Source: Acanthococcus lagerstroemiae (lineage: Eukaryota > Arthropoda > Insecta > Hemiptera > Eriococcidae). From it: a stretch of DNA of 64,000 nt. A model generated the notes under the pieces. It searched no databases. It saw only the letters and a list, made by a program, of their open reading frames with translations, and had not been told where the DNA came from. The translations under genes and the position numbers were made by a program. The stretch spans positions 72,760,344 to 72,824,343 of the forward strand of contig CM063108.1 in NCBI GenBank assembly GCA_031841125.1, written 5' to 3'. Positions 12,200-23,113 of this stretch are shown here, piece by piece (within the stretch, counting starts at the first letter, position 1; each line of letters begins with the position of its first letter).

Positions 12200-13601
12200 G
12201 TTCCAAATCGAGTCTCCAGTACAGAGTACAAACGTTCCGTCGTGTACTTCAGTCGTGCACAAGATCGAACCAGAGTCGACGAGTACTTCCGCAGGAAACA
12301 AAATAATAAAAGTTTTCGAGAAACGTAGATTTAATTAAGAAACGTGATTTCTGTATTGAAATAATTCCAACAATAAGAAACGAGAATTTCTCAACAAGCT
12401 GAACAAAGCTTCGAGAAATCTAAACTAAGAAACGACCAACCAGAACAAAAACATCTACATCGCGCAATATACCCAGACACAAGGTTGATGTAAATTCACG
12501 ATGATGTGCTGGGACTTAGACCTGAGGGGAGATTACGTCAATCTGAAAGGGGAAGGTGACGCTACTTTAACGCTGTGGAAGTTGAAAACTAGATATTCTC
12601 CGAAATTAGTAAACGTTCAAATTTGATTCAAAATCCATGGTAAGCATGAGCGATAACGTTCTTTTTACACCAGTTCAATGTTCAACTACTCAACTCAATT
12701 TCGCAATAAGCAGTAACGCAGCCGAATAAAAATTCATAACTAGAAAAAATATATATATATATATTTTTATTTATTTATTTTTATTCTATAAGAATCCAAA
12801 TTAAAAATCTTCAGTCTGTCTCTGAGCTGGCTGATTCACCTAACGGGAAACAGAATAACAAAAACATTGTTCCCGTCAGTTTCAATAAGAAATGTGAGTT
12901 GAAAATTAAAAAACACTGTAAAACATAGGAACGCTGTCAAAGTTCAGTGGCTGCTGAATTCTCAAAATAATCGAGGATATTACGAGTCCTTAAATTATTT
13001 TCCAAAGTGTCATGCTACCGAAGAAATGTAAAGAAATTAAAACTAATTTTCGGATCGTGCAGCTATACTCAGGTACTGTCTCATTTAACAAGCATATCTA
13101 GACCACTAGAGAAAGTATTACTACTTTTGGTCAGCTTTGTAACACAAATAGACATTTCTGTAATGCCAAGAATACGTATATTTCCGAATATAGAGAACAG
13201 TACCAAGATCAAAATGTAGGCCTAATGAGACGAGGCATAACACGAAATTTCTATTGAAATGTTGATGTCTAAAAATTAGATCTCCAAAATAAGATCAACA
13301 TCAAATTACAACAGAGGTCGCTCAAAATCTAAGACGCCACATCTAGCCTAACTGTAATTTCGTATTCTAAATCGACGAACTATTCTGAAGTTCCATATCG
13401 ACCGTTTAGGTGCTCAAAATAGAATTTCAAAATTGATAAACTATTATTGGAACCGATGATCGCAAACATTTTGACCATCATAAATCTGATCTTCCCTGAA
13501 GCTCGTATAATTCTACAGGCTCATGAAATCACGAACGATCTCACGTAAACAGCCTAAAATTCTGCCATGAATAAACTATACAAGAAGTTCTTCAAACTCA
13601 C

Positions 13602-13640
13602 AGAATCGTCCATGACGACGTCGGCATTTGCTTCTGTCAT
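13602..13640 (-). CDS. Possible 5' coding exon of a host gene
   Basis: An ATG is followed by 12 sense codons and a consensus donor GTGAGT (at 13601-13596). Codon composition is richer in GC than the surroundings. The remaining exons would lie to the left, beyond the duplication junction, and are not visible. If it is real, the left breakpoint of the unit cut an intron of this gene. The alternative is a chance donor. Confidence 0.3.
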
Positions 13641-13935
13641 CTTTTTTTTCGGAAATCTTCAATGTTATAGTGGTAAAAGAAATAATTTAACAATTCCAGA
13701 TGATTAAAATTTTAAATTGCTTCGTTATAACGTTAATACAAGCTTTTCAGAGAGGCTTGAAAATTGGAAAGCGTAATAGTTCGTCGATTATAAAGAGGCC
13801 AGCAATTTTTAAGCTCTCAAATTTCTGACTTGAAAAGTCGAGGAATACTTGGTTTCTAATTTGGCGGCAACTTCTCAAAAATGTAGGCTAGAAGATGCCG
13901 GTTCTGTTTGAATCGTATTATCTGTGATTCAGGTT

Positions 13936-13970
13936 TTAACTCTGTGACGTCAGAATATCCACAGAGTTAA
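13936..13970. repeat. 11-bp perfect inverted repeat around TGACGTCA
   Basis: ttaactctgtg (13936-13946) and cacagagttaa (13960-13970) flank a 13-bp loop that overlaps the palindrome TGACGTCA (13945-13952). It could be a regulatory hairpin of the retroelement's terminal region. Function is inferred only. Confidence 0.6.
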
Positions 13971-13999
13971 AGTCGAAAACGTACAGTTTTTGACACTGA

Positions 14000-16900
14000 C
14001 CCCCCCCCCTTCACCACCAACCCAAAGGACCGGTGGTCAGGGCTAGGGGTCAGCACTCTGGGAACACTAAACAGGGGAGAAAAAAGTTACCTTTCCAGTA
14101 GGGCAAACAATCAATGCTTCGTAGCTTTGCTAGTCGATGGAGCCGGATCTTCATGTCGGTTAGTTGGTAGTTCCAAAGGAAACAACTGGTTTACTGTTCT
14201 AATAATGGTGCGGCCGCCCGAGCGAATATGAGCTAGGGCCTGCCGTTTGTCTACGCTAATTATAACACCATACTTCCACTCAGCCCTTGGAGCACTAGGC
14301 TCCTTGACTAACACAACTTCTCCTTTACGAGGAGTAAAGGCTTTAGAACCTTTCTTTGGTGTATGTCTAGAACTATGCCTTTCTCGTAAAGAGAGAAGGT
14401 AGAGACTTCGAAATGCGACCCAAAATGCTTCCACTACACCTAAAGTTTGTCCCCAGGCACTCAGTAGAGTCTCCGAAGTAGATGGGAGACGCACCGTGGA
14501 AACTTCTAGATTGGTGTTCGTGTTGACAGTACGCAGTCTCAGAAAGTTATTTGGAGTAAGAGGTGAAAGAACTTCCTCAGAAACATAAGTAAGTGGTCTA
14601 CTATTCACTGTGTCCTCTATGTGGCAAAGAGCAGTGTTGAGCTGAACGTAATCTAATAACACATTGCCATAGGACTTCTTTAAACTGAGCTTGACTAATG
14701 CGACAAGACGTTCATAAGCTCCACCATACCACGGGGCATATTGCGGAATAAAATTCCATTGAATATTATTCGAAGTAATAAAATTATCCAGACGATAGTC
14801 GGATATCTTACAACGTTTCCCAACTAATGGTTGCACAAATACAAAATTAGAGGCATTATCAGAAATTATAAACTTTGGAACTCCTCGACGACTCACAAAT
14901 CTTGTAAGCGCCATAAGGAATTCCTCAGCAGATAGATTTCGGACTAGCTCTAGGTGTATTGCGCGCGTCACTAGACAAGTGAATAATGCTACCCACACCT
15001 TTGTGGGGTCAAAATTTGCACTCTGAACTATGAAAGAAGATCCAGTTTGCACTAGGTCAACTTTCCTGCCTTCCACTTTAATCCTGAGAGGACCTAAGTA
15101 GTCCAGGCCAGTGTGTAGAAAAGGTGACACTTCAGCTACCCTCACCAAAGGTAATGGTGGCATTGGAGGAAGTTGGAAACTACCGCCTGTCCACCTGTTG
15201 CAGGTAACACACTTGTGGATCACGGACTTTACTGTCATTCGACCTTTGATGATCCAAAACCGCTCTCGAACCTTTGCTAACAAATGACTACAACCAATGT
15301 GATGATTCTCAATATGCAATTTTCGTATATAGATACGAGTGAGCGGACTGTGTCTAGGCAACAGGATAGGATGAATCGTATCCCATGGGAACGAAACATT
15401 CTGAAGACGCCCTTTACACCGAATGAGTCCAGAATCATCTAAAAATAACTCTAACTGAAAGTTAGGTTGAACTCCCTGTCGTAGTTTAGCATACTCCAAA
15501 CCACAATACTTTTGTTGAATTTCCGCAATCAACAAACGTTCTGCTCTTCTGAACTCTTCCAAAGATGTTGCACGGTCTTCTACTTTGGTCCTTTTGAAAC
15601 AGAAACTTATGACCGTTTTGAATACTCGCACATAAGAGTTCCAAGAACTGAAACGTTTTTCTAATAGATCTGTCAAAAAACCCTTATATTTGGGATTACT
15701 AATGGCGAGAGTGACTGTCGAGAATACTTCAGTGGTAACAGGCATGGCGGGCCACAGCTTTTCATGGGGAAGCCAAGTAGGTCCGTGCCACCAAAGTTCG
15801 TTACCCTCTAAAAGTGCTGCTTTAGAGCCACGAGTGGCGATATCAGCAGGATTCGAATCAGTAGGTACATGTCGAAATATTAGATTTGGGGCCTTTCGAA
15901 TTTCAGAAATTCGATTCTGAACAAATATAGGTTGTATCGCACTGGAATTCAGCCACTGCAGAACAGTTGTGGCGTCAGTCCATAACACCGTTTTCTCTAT
16001 CCTGACATCTAAATGAGATGTTAGATAAGACGCCATCCTTTTCCCAATCAACACTGCTAAAAGCTCTAAGCGAGGTATACTCAACTCTTTGATAGGTGCA
16101 GTTCTAGCCTTACAAAAAGCTAAAGTTGAAGTACTCTGGCATATCTGCGAATTTATATAAACCAAATAGGCGCAACATGCATAAGCTTTCTTTGAGGCAT
16201 CACAGAAAATATGCAAACTAATTGTTCCTTCTTCGGTGAAGGTCCAATATCGTCGTGGAATATTCACAGAGGATATTTCCTTTGCCTCTAGGGACAGTTT
16301 CATCCACCTTGCCTCCAAATTGGGGGGCAAAGGCGAATCCCAGTTATACTTGTCCTTCCAGCATTGCTGCACAAAAAGTTTCAAGTCTAAAGTACTGGGT
16401 GCAAAATAACCAAGTGGGTCAAATATAGACGCTAAGAATTTCAAGACAAAACGTTTAGTCACTTTAGGAGACTCCATTTGAGAGTCCAGTTTGACCGTGA
16501 GAGAGTCTTGACAACGGTTCCAATTCAATCCCAATATTGAAATGTTCCCATCCGATTTACTACGAATATTTTCTGGGATCATGTTAACAAAAGTGTGGTC
16601 GTTAGAAGCCCAATCACGCAGGTTAAAACTTGCAGAATGGAATCTAGTGGTCAAAGATTCATACAATTGAATAGCAGATGAGGTGCTTTCAACACTGAGA
16701 ACCAGGTTGTCAACATAAAAGCGTTTCCTCGCTAGAGAATGCCACTTATTGGCCGGCATTGTCGTTAGCAGTTCCTGAACTACAATGTTCAGAAGAAATG
16801 GTGAAGAAATCACTCCAAAAGGTACTCTCGCAAAGCGGAAAATTTTTAAGTTCTCCGGAGTAGGCGGAGATGAAGTATCTTTCACCCAAAGAAAACGAAC

Positions 16901-19450
16901 TGCATCCCGATCAACTTCGTTAAGACCGACCTGTAAAAATGCTTTCTCAATGTCGGCTGTTATGCCCACAGCATGTAAACGGAAGTTCAGAATTAGGCCA
17001 ACCAGATCTTCTAATAAAATAGGACCACGATGTAACAGATCATTTAGACTGCTGCCAGACTTAGTCTTAGCTGAGGCGTCATAAACGATTCGGATCTTAT
17101 CACCCCTAAGTACTGGGCGATGAGGGAGATAGTGCGTCAGATACTTTGTATCCCGAGGCGCCCATTCAATGATTTGCATAGCCTCTTGATCCTTGAGTAC
17201 TTTATCATATTCCGAAAGGAGTTTGAGAGGTGTACGATCTAATAACGATCTCAAACGTGCGATACACATTCGGAAATTGGAAGGCAAGGCAGGGTTTTCT
17301 TGCTTCCAAGGCCACCGTACTACAAACCTACCATCTTCAAAACGTACAGTGTCTCGAAAATTCCTCAAGACTAGATCATCAATGTCCTCAGACTCAGAGG
17401 CTTTAATCCCCAGAGCCTCAAGTGACCATAGATTGGTTAGGAGAGCAGGATCAAATGCTAAGGTCTTTCCAGATTCCACACTCAGAAGGTCATTGTCTAA
17501 CTTGACAGAACAAGAAAGAGCAGTATAGAAAGAAGTATTACAACTCAAATCCCGTTTCGAGGTAATTACCTTACCTGAAGGGACCCAACCAAAAAATGAC
17601 TTTAGTAGAACCACTTTACTAGGAAGTTTCTTACACTCACCAACCTCCACAATGTCATGATAAAGATCATTACCGATTAATAGCTCAATAGGACCCTGAT
17701 TACACTCAAAAATATCAGGATCAGCGTAGGTAAGATGACTGGGAAGTATACTCATCACTGTATCCACTGAGGGACAGGATTCTACATCCCCAGTAATACA
17801 AGGTGTGGTGAGTAATCGAAAGGTTCGACTAGAAGAGTTCTTATTCTGCAAAGTCAACATAACTTCTGCAGATCTAAAAGTGTAAGAATCTTCTGAGCCA
17901 AACCTACATAAGTCTATGTTACTGCGTTTTCCTAATTTCAGTCCTAAACGGCGAACTAAATCGTTATGGACATAGGAATGCAGACTTCCTGAGTCAAGTA
18001 AACCCCTAACTTGAACTAAACCGACAGCGCTCCGAATATAGCAGGAAAAAGTTTGCAGAAACGTACCTTTCTCCTCTTCCTGCGACTTCTTGCCTTTCGT
18101 CGCCTTCTTACCCTGCTTGCTTACAGCGTAGGTTACGCATAAAGGCAGCATGTGACCCGACTTCTTACATTTGGGGCACTTCTCCTTCTTCTTCTTACAA
18201 TTCTGGGCGCGATGTCCAGGATTCAAACAGAAGAAACACAGTTTCTTTGTTATCACCCGCTGCTTCCGACTAGTCCAGGTCCGGAATTTCCGACAGTCTT
18301 CGGAGGGGTGTGCTTCCTCGCAGAATACACACTCTTCTCCACTCCCGGACTTCTGGCTAGATCTTTTCGGTCCTCCTCCCACCAGCGTCACTGACTTCTT
18401 TGCTGCATGAGCAACTAACGGAGTAGCTTCATCCCCTTTAAGGTACATCGCTACCATCTCGTTGATTTGAACGGTATTTGATAACTGGGTCATCAAATCT
18501 TCAATGGAAAATGTCCCAGTAGGATCTTTCTCCCACAATGGCCGAATGGTGGCTGTCAGGGTAGTCTCCGAAAATTTACTCAGAATCAGGCCTTTCAAAA
18601 AACTCTGATTCACTACCACACCTAAATTAGTGAGATTCTTCAAAATTTTCTTAATCGAATCAAAATTGCTTCTTTGCTCTTCGGCGCTCTTAGCTCTCTT
18701 GAGCTCATTGAGCTCAGCGTAATACACATTAACTAGCTGCGCTGGATTTCCAAAACGTTCTTTAAGAACACGCACGGCTTCCATATAGTTTTCGGCCGTT
18801 TGGGCATATCCCTCTATGGCCTTCTTCGCCTTGCCCTTTAGACAAGATACCAAATAGGTAAATTTGCTCACAGGGGTGAGATTTTTACGTAAGTGGATTG
18901 AGGCCTCGAACAGCTCCCAGAAAGGGCGCCAGCCTTTTAAATCGCCAGAGTAGCTTGCCAACTTAATGGACGATAGTTTGACACCATCCATAACATCAGC
19001 AGAAGAGGCATTTGAAACGACAATGTTCCGTGAGGAAACCGACTCGTTAACCCAAGAAAGAACGGAATCAACGAGCTCAACAGTCTCGTGAGCTGAAGAT
19101 ATTGTCGACGCAATCTCGTCAAGATCTCTCTGTGCGAGGTTCGAATTAACTTTCTCCGTTCCCTTGACTAACTCGTCAACGAGTAGGCGCACCTCTTTTA
19201 CGCCCTCACGCAAGCCGACGAGGTTCTTAATTTTCAGGTCTTCCTTTAAAGATGTAACCCTGGCTACTAGGCGAGACTTCAACAGCATAAGCTGGAAGGT
19301 TTCATCGTGAGGCTCCTGAAGAAAAATTACAAAACATATTCAGCTTGGCGTAAAGGAGGATAAGAAGTAGGCGCACGAGATACTAAATTATCTACAAAGA
19401 AAGTGTTTCTCAACTTCATCCCGTTTGTGTACTTCCTCTTTTGGCCACCA
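14000..19450 (-). mobile_element. BEL/Pao LTR retrotransposon, internal region (LTRs not resolved)
   Basis: The region runs from a candidate primer-binding site on the minus strand (TGGTGGCCAA, 19450-19441) through an intact gag-pol frame to a purine tract ('gaagggggggggg' on the minus strand, about 14000-14013). The domain order, with integrase last and a C-terminal DUF5641-like domain, is that of BEL/Pao. The expected paired LTRs were not found: sequence beyond the purine tract does not recur beyond the leader. The outer limits are therefore uncertain. Confidence 0.8.
14111..19288 (-). CDS. BEL/Pao Gag-Pol polyprotein, intact, 1725 aa
   Basis: This is a single open frame from ATG at 19288. 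The order is: Gag region of DUF1759 type (about residues 105-265); three zinc knuckles (C320-C332, C351-C364, C371-C384); retropepsin-like LLDSGS with D432; reverse transcriptase with TADIEKAF (D779) and YVDN (858-861); RNase H with D1030, E1075 and D1105; integrase zinc site (H1325/H1329, C1360/C1363); integrase core D1396, D1477 and E1526; and a C-terminal DUF5641-like segment. YVDN in place of YVDD is common in this family. It has no stop or frameshift, which suggests recent activity, although its LTRs are not evident. Expected products are the capsid protein and the enzymes for reverse transcription and integration. Confidence 0.96.
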   Translation of the reverse strand: MLLKSRLVARVTSLKEDLKIKNLVGLREGVKEVRLLVDELVKGTEKVNSNLAQRDLDEIASTISSAHETVELVDSVLSWVNESVSSRNIVVSNASSADVMDGVKLSSIKLASYSGDLKGWRPFWELFEASIHLRKNLTPVSKFTYLVSCLKGKAKKAIEGYAQTAENYMEAVRVLKERFGNPAQLVNVYYAELNELKRAKSAEEQRSNFDSIKKILKNLTNLGVVVNQSFLKGLILSKFSETTLTATIRPLWEKDPTGTFSIEDLMTQLSNTVQINEMVAMYLKGDEATPLVAHAAKKSVTLVGGGPKRSSQKSGSGEECVFCEEAHPSEDCRKFRTWTSRKQRVITKKLCFFCLNPGHRAQNCKKKKEKCPKCKKSGHMLPLCVTYAVSKQGKKATKGKKSQEEEKGTFLQTFSCYIRSAVGLVQVRGLLDSGSLHSYVHNDLVRRLGLKLGKRSNIDLCRFGSEDSYTFRSAEVMLTLQNKNSSSRTFRLLTTPCITGDVESCPSVDTVMSILPSHLTYADPDIFECNQGPIELLIGNDLYHDIVEVGECKKLPSKVVLLKSFFGWVPSGKVITSKRDLSCNTSFYTALSCSVKLDNDLLSVESGKTLAFDPALLTNLWSLEALGIKASESEDIDDLVLRNFRDTVRFEDGRFVVRWPWKQENPALPSNFRMCIARLRSLLDRTPLKLLSEYDKVLKDQEAMQIIEWAPRDTKYLTHYLPHRPVLRGDKIRIVYDASAKTKSGSSLNDLLHRGPILLEDLVGLILNFRLHAVGITADIEKAFLQVGLNEVDRDAVRFLWVKDTSSPPTPENLKIFRFARVPFGVISSPFLLNIVVQELLTTMPANKWHSLARKRFYVDNLVLSVESTSSAIQLYESLTTRFHSASFNLRDWASNDHTFVNMIPENIRSKSDGNISILGLNWNRCQDSLTVKLDSQMESPKVTKRFVLKFLASIFDPLGYFAPSTLDLKLFVQQCWKDKYNWDSPLPPNLEARWMKLSLEAKEISSVNIPRRYWTFTEEGTISLHIFCDASKKAYACCAYLVYINSQICQSTSTLAFCKARTAPIKELSIPRLELLAVLIGKRMASYLTSHLDVRIEKTVLWTDATTVLQWLNSSAIQPIFVQNRISEIRKAPNLIFRHVPTDSNPADIATRGSKAALLEGNELWWHGPTWLPHEKLWPAMPVTTEVFSTVTLAISNPKYKGFLTDLLEKRFSSWNSYVRVFKTVISFCFKRTKVEDRATSLEEFRRAERLLIAEIQQKYCGLEYAKLRQGVQPNFQLELFLDDSGLIRCKGRLQNVSFPWDTIHPILLPRHSPLTRIYIRKLHIENHHIGCSHLLAKVRERFWIIKGRMTVKSVIHKCVTCNRWTGGSFQLPPMPPLPLVRVAEVSPFLHTGLDYLGPLRIKVEGRKVDLVQTGSSFIVQSANFDPTKVWVALFTCLVTRAIHLELVRNLSAEEFLMALTRFVSRRGVPKFIISDNASNFVFVQPLVGKRCKISDYRLDNFITSNNIQWNFIPQYAPWYGGAYERLVALVKLSLKKSYGNVLLDYVQLNTALCHIEDTVNSRPLTYVSEEVLSPLTPNNFLRLRTVNTNTNLEVSTVRLPSTSETLLSAWGQTLGVVEAFWVAFRSLYLLSLRERHSSRHTPKKGSKAFTPRKGEVVLVKEPSAPRAEWKYGVIISVDKRQALAHIRSGGRTIIRTVNQLFPLELPTNRHEDPAPSTSKATKH

Positions 19451-19803
19451 TTAGTATAGTAGATGGCGCGCTATGTATTTCATCCCGTTTGGGTAGCTTC
19501 TGCATTTGTCCATCAGATGTCAGCCACTTTGCTGACGCGTCCCAATGTATTCGCATATTTACTCTATTGGTACGGTGCGTGAACTGTTACTACAAGGTCC
19601 TTCTTGCGAATCAATTTTTTAATTTGTGAGCGAAAAATTTCGTTTATATAAGTGCCACCGAAAGCTGATGAATGTATAATATATATTCAGTAGTCTCGTT
19701 TTCTATCCATATGATCGTTGTACATATACAGCGTTGGCAATTATCGTGAACAGGCCGCTTGTATGACAAACAGCCATAAGTGTCAGTGGCGGCAAATATC
19801 GTG
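19289..19803. other. BEL 5' leader and non-coding flank (copy 2)
   Basis: Same as 2059-2573. It includes the candidate primer-binding site at 19441-19450 and no LTR match. Confidence 0.4.
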
Positions 19804-20765
19804 GTAGGGGCAACGGGCAACTGTTGTACCTGGGACCAGTTTTACCTAGGACCGATTTCTGCTTTGGTGCCCCCAAGTGGTAATAAACAAAACTAACACT
19901 ACCAGCCTATGAATATTAACATTTGGCAACGTTTAAGCTGTTGCACATGTTTACTTATCCGTTTTTATGAAAACAGTGATTTCGCGTTCGTAAAGTAAAA
20001 TTTTCAGCATTCGGTGTTTTTCATCTTTTAGTTAGTAAAACTTCATCAAATATTCCAAAAACACGCATCTGGTGCCAGTATGCAATAGAGAAGATAACAG
20101 GTAGGTTATTTCAGAAATTAGTTATCAATTTTTTTTTGCGAAAATTTTTTTTATCGTCAAATGAACGGGTCGTGTACCTAGGACCGATTTGCTTGTTGTA
20201 CCTAGGACCACAGAAAACTTCGTATAAAACGTGATTATTTTTTGTTTCAGGATGCGGCGAAGTAAAAATAATGTACAACGGAAAAATAATGGACCCTGTG
20301 GCTATATGAAATCATTGACAATATTCAATTCGTTTATAAACAATGTATTGTCCAAAAATTAAAAGAATTTTCGATCCGACGTGGATCTTTGCGCGTTATT
20401 GATAAAATTAGGTAGGTACAACGTGTAAGAATACCCTATACCGAAAAATGTTGTAATTTTGAATATAACATTTGTACTTTTCAGGCATCAAAATATACTT
20501 CCGTTTATAATTTTGTAACTTTTAATGAGGTAATCCTAGGTACAATATGCGGTGGTTCAAGGTAAAACATGATGTACCTGGGACCAAAATTTTCAAAAAT
20601 TCATAAAAAATGGAATATTTGATGTTTTCGAAGTCCGTTTGCGCAAAAGTATGAATCAAGTGTACCTTTATCCAACAGAACAATTCAAAAAATTTTATAA
20701 TCCATACATCAGCTTACAGAGCCCAAAATGTGAAAAATGGTCCTATGTACAACAGTTGCCCCTAC
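19804..20765. mobile_element. Non-autonomous TIR element with GTACCTAGGACC repeats, copy 2
   Basis: Counterpart of 2574-3535, with the same TIRs and internal repeats and no coding frame. Confidence 0.65.
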
Positions 20766-21793
20766 TCACAGACTGGAGCACTACATGAAATAATTATCTT
20801 TTTATCGTAATTATCTTAAAACATATCGTATCAATGTTATTGGAGAAATAGAAGGAAAAATTAGTTATTAACTATTCAACAAGGTTTGAATATTTTTTTA
20901 CCACGATTTTGCACAACCTGGAGCAGTTATCGCGTTATATATCCGTTTACTGATCTACAACCAATTTTAAAATTTTTTATTCCTGTGTTCAGAAAAAACT
21001 TCAAGCACCAACTGGAAAAATTACAAGTTGCCGCGCCTGATAACTGTAATTACAGTCAAATGGTAGCATATATCAAACGACCCTTTAAGCTTGGCTCAAT
21101 TTTGATTATTCCCCAGTTAAACTAATATTTGGATTGAATTAACTGGTACGAATCAACAACTACAGATGGAGAAAATATCAAATGACATTGATATTATAGG
21201 TATCTCAAAAAGTATCGATGTATTGATGTCCAAAAAATTATCTGTATGTGAGCGTCACAAGTAAAAAACAAGAAAAAAGGAGAATTTAGCAAGTTTTTTC
21301 GAAAATTTTTCTGAATTTTGTTATTTTTTCTTGTTTTTAAGAAGCAATTTATTATCATTGAAGAAAATAGAAATATGTTGAAGAAAAATTGCGTTACAAA
21401 ACGAAAGAAAAACAAAATAGCGAAAAAAACATTACTTTTTTCTTTTTGTCTGATATTGACATTATCGATATTTTTGGTTTTGATATTGATAACTTATAAT
21501 ATATCGATATCCAAAAGTGCTTGATATGCCATATCTATCAACAACTCATTAGATTCTAGTGTGTTAATTATTGAGATCAGCTTAACATTGGTTTAGTTGG
21601 AGAATAATCGAGATTGATCCTAATCTTCTTGGACTGACGTGAGTATAATCGTTGTTCCAACTGTCGTGTCTTATAAGCGACGATTAACGATTACTTTTTA
21701 TCGGGATTTTTGCCATGAAACTGAGTAACAGTAGGTTTAGTACATACATTGCTAAGCGTAGTAGTGTTCTTACTGTGGTGCACGTATACATAT
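20766..21793. other. Non-coding DNA, no gene seen (copy 2)
   Basis: Counterpart of 3536-4564. One T fewer in a T-run near 21444 shifts the short chance frames relative to copy 1, as expected for non-coding sequence. Confidence 0.5.
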
Positions 21794-23113
21794 CAGGGTG
21801 TCTACATGTGCTGAAAAGTCCTTCAAGTCCTAAATTTTGAAAAAAGTCCTGAAAGTCCTAAAAAGTGCTGACTTTTTTTTAAATTGAAAAGGCCTTCATT
21901 TTTGTTAGAAATACTTAAAAATAAAGTTTTTGCGAATCCTATAATTATTATGATTAGTCATCGAAAAGTGTAACCCAGGATCTATATTCACAAGGAGGGG
22001 GAAGGGGGGAAGCAAAAAGGAGGGAGTGGTAAAGGGGATAAAACAGTTAGAAACAAAAAGAAAAAGATTTTTATCCAACATGTAATTGATAAAGACTATT
22101 TTTCCAAACAGCATCGAATGAGTAAACTGGCTTTTTTATTTGACTGAAATGGAGAGTGAGGTAAAAACCGGAGAGTGAGGAAAAAATTTTTCCCTCACGG
22201 CTTGCCTACAACACGTGACGAAAACACGAAAAGTCGCAGTTGTGAATTACATGCCCTGTAGGAGTGCTACAATCGCTGAAACAAACGTGATCTGATGAGA
22301 CTGGATGTAATCTTTTGATTTTGAGTAGATTTTTGAATTTTAATAGGTAATTTATACATTAATTTGTCACACAAAATGAATGTTTCTATCGATGTGGGCG
22401 ATATATTTAACTTCATCCTTCAAGAATATCGGTAACCCATTCGTTTTAGCCATGCAGCTTATGAAAGCTAGTCACATTTTCAATGTAATGATAAAGCAGT
22501 AGCAAAGCCTTTGTCCAACACAACACCTTCCCCAAGATTACGTTTCTCGAGAATTTTGGAATCTCTGACTGCGAATTTATCGCACGCTTTTCTTCAAAAC
22601 ATTTTGCTCACGAATGTAGTTCCTCGGGAAGATGGAGCTCCTAGCATGAATTTCACTATATGTGGATTTCCTTATAACAGGAATGCGTTCTAATGTTACA
22701 ATTCAAATTTAAGTAAAATATAACAATACCGACTATAATTGATATATTGCAAATTACAGAAATTGAAACATAAAAATTATCGTCTACCTACTATCTTGAT
22801 GCGAATGTGCAGGTATGTCAATTCGTGTATTGACTCGCAATTCGCAACTACACTCCTCATTATTATGTTGGATAAAGTTACGTTCGTCACTCGTGGAAAA
22901 GTGAGCCAACACTGCTCGTGTAATTAACGAAAATCGCCTGCGGCTCGTTTTGTTAACTTGGCACTCGCAGGTAAAATTGCTCACTTTACCCACTTGTAAC
23001 GAAAATAACTATTGCTCACTCGGGGAAAATATGGTACGTATTCCGGCTACAGTCCTGCAAAGAGTCCTGAGAAAGTACTTCATTTTTACTTTTCAATTTC
23101 TGTAGACACCCTG
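21794..23113. mobile_element. TIR element CAGGGTGTCTAC...GTAGACACCCTG, copy 2
   Basis: Counterpart of 4565-5882, two bases longer through single-base indels and with one C-to-A change near 22932. CATAT flanks both ends. Confidence 0.7.

Larger units (their letters stand above)
1..12485 (+). repeat. 17.2-kb tandem duplication, copy 1 (right-hand 12.5 kb)
   Basis: The whole stretch is repeated almost base for base at 17230-29717. The offset drifts between 17229 and 17232 through one-base indels, for example GGG versus GGGG near 1645, a T-run near 4215, a C-run near 6616 and A- or T-runs near 9247 and 9310. Only about three substitutions were noticed. Identity stops abruptly after 'acacaaggt' at 12485. 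The left end of this copy is outside the window. It carries the 5' part of a BEL/Pao gag-pol, four small transposons and a truncated Polinton left arm. Confidence 0.95.
8848..12485. mobile_element. Polinton left arm, truncated at duplication junction
   Basis: This is an exact counterpart of 26078-29717. It begins agtagatacc after the same ATCCTG flank (8842-8847) and holds the left TIR, the internal TIR-like copy, the 60-codon gene and all four exons of the spliced cargo gene. It ends abruptly at the tandem-duplication junction, so it lacks the right ~9.8 kb, including the polymerase and right TIR. It cannot be mobile as a unit. Confidence 0.9.
12486..13995. other. Start of duplicated unit; non-coding DNA and possible BEL 3' LTR remnant
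   Basis: Mostly AT-rich and non-coding, with a short AT microsatellite near 12750-12785. On the minus strand the sequence immediately beyond the BEL polypurine tract begins TGTCAAAAACTG (ending at 13995), which would suit the start of a 3' LTR, but no second copy is found beside the 5' leader. Confidence 0.4.

Noticed and set aside
12290..13640. Exon 13602-13640 as the true first exon of the spliced Polinton gene
   Set aside because: Its phase (0) does not match the phase needed at the acceptor near 12285. The Polinton TIR/TSD evidence also makes 29717/29718, not 12485/12486, the ancestral junction.
19441..19800. A 5' LTR for the BEL element
   Set aside because: The sequence beyond the candidate primer-binding site has no match in 12486-13995, and the TGTCAAAAACTG start beyond the polypurine tract does not recur near 19450.
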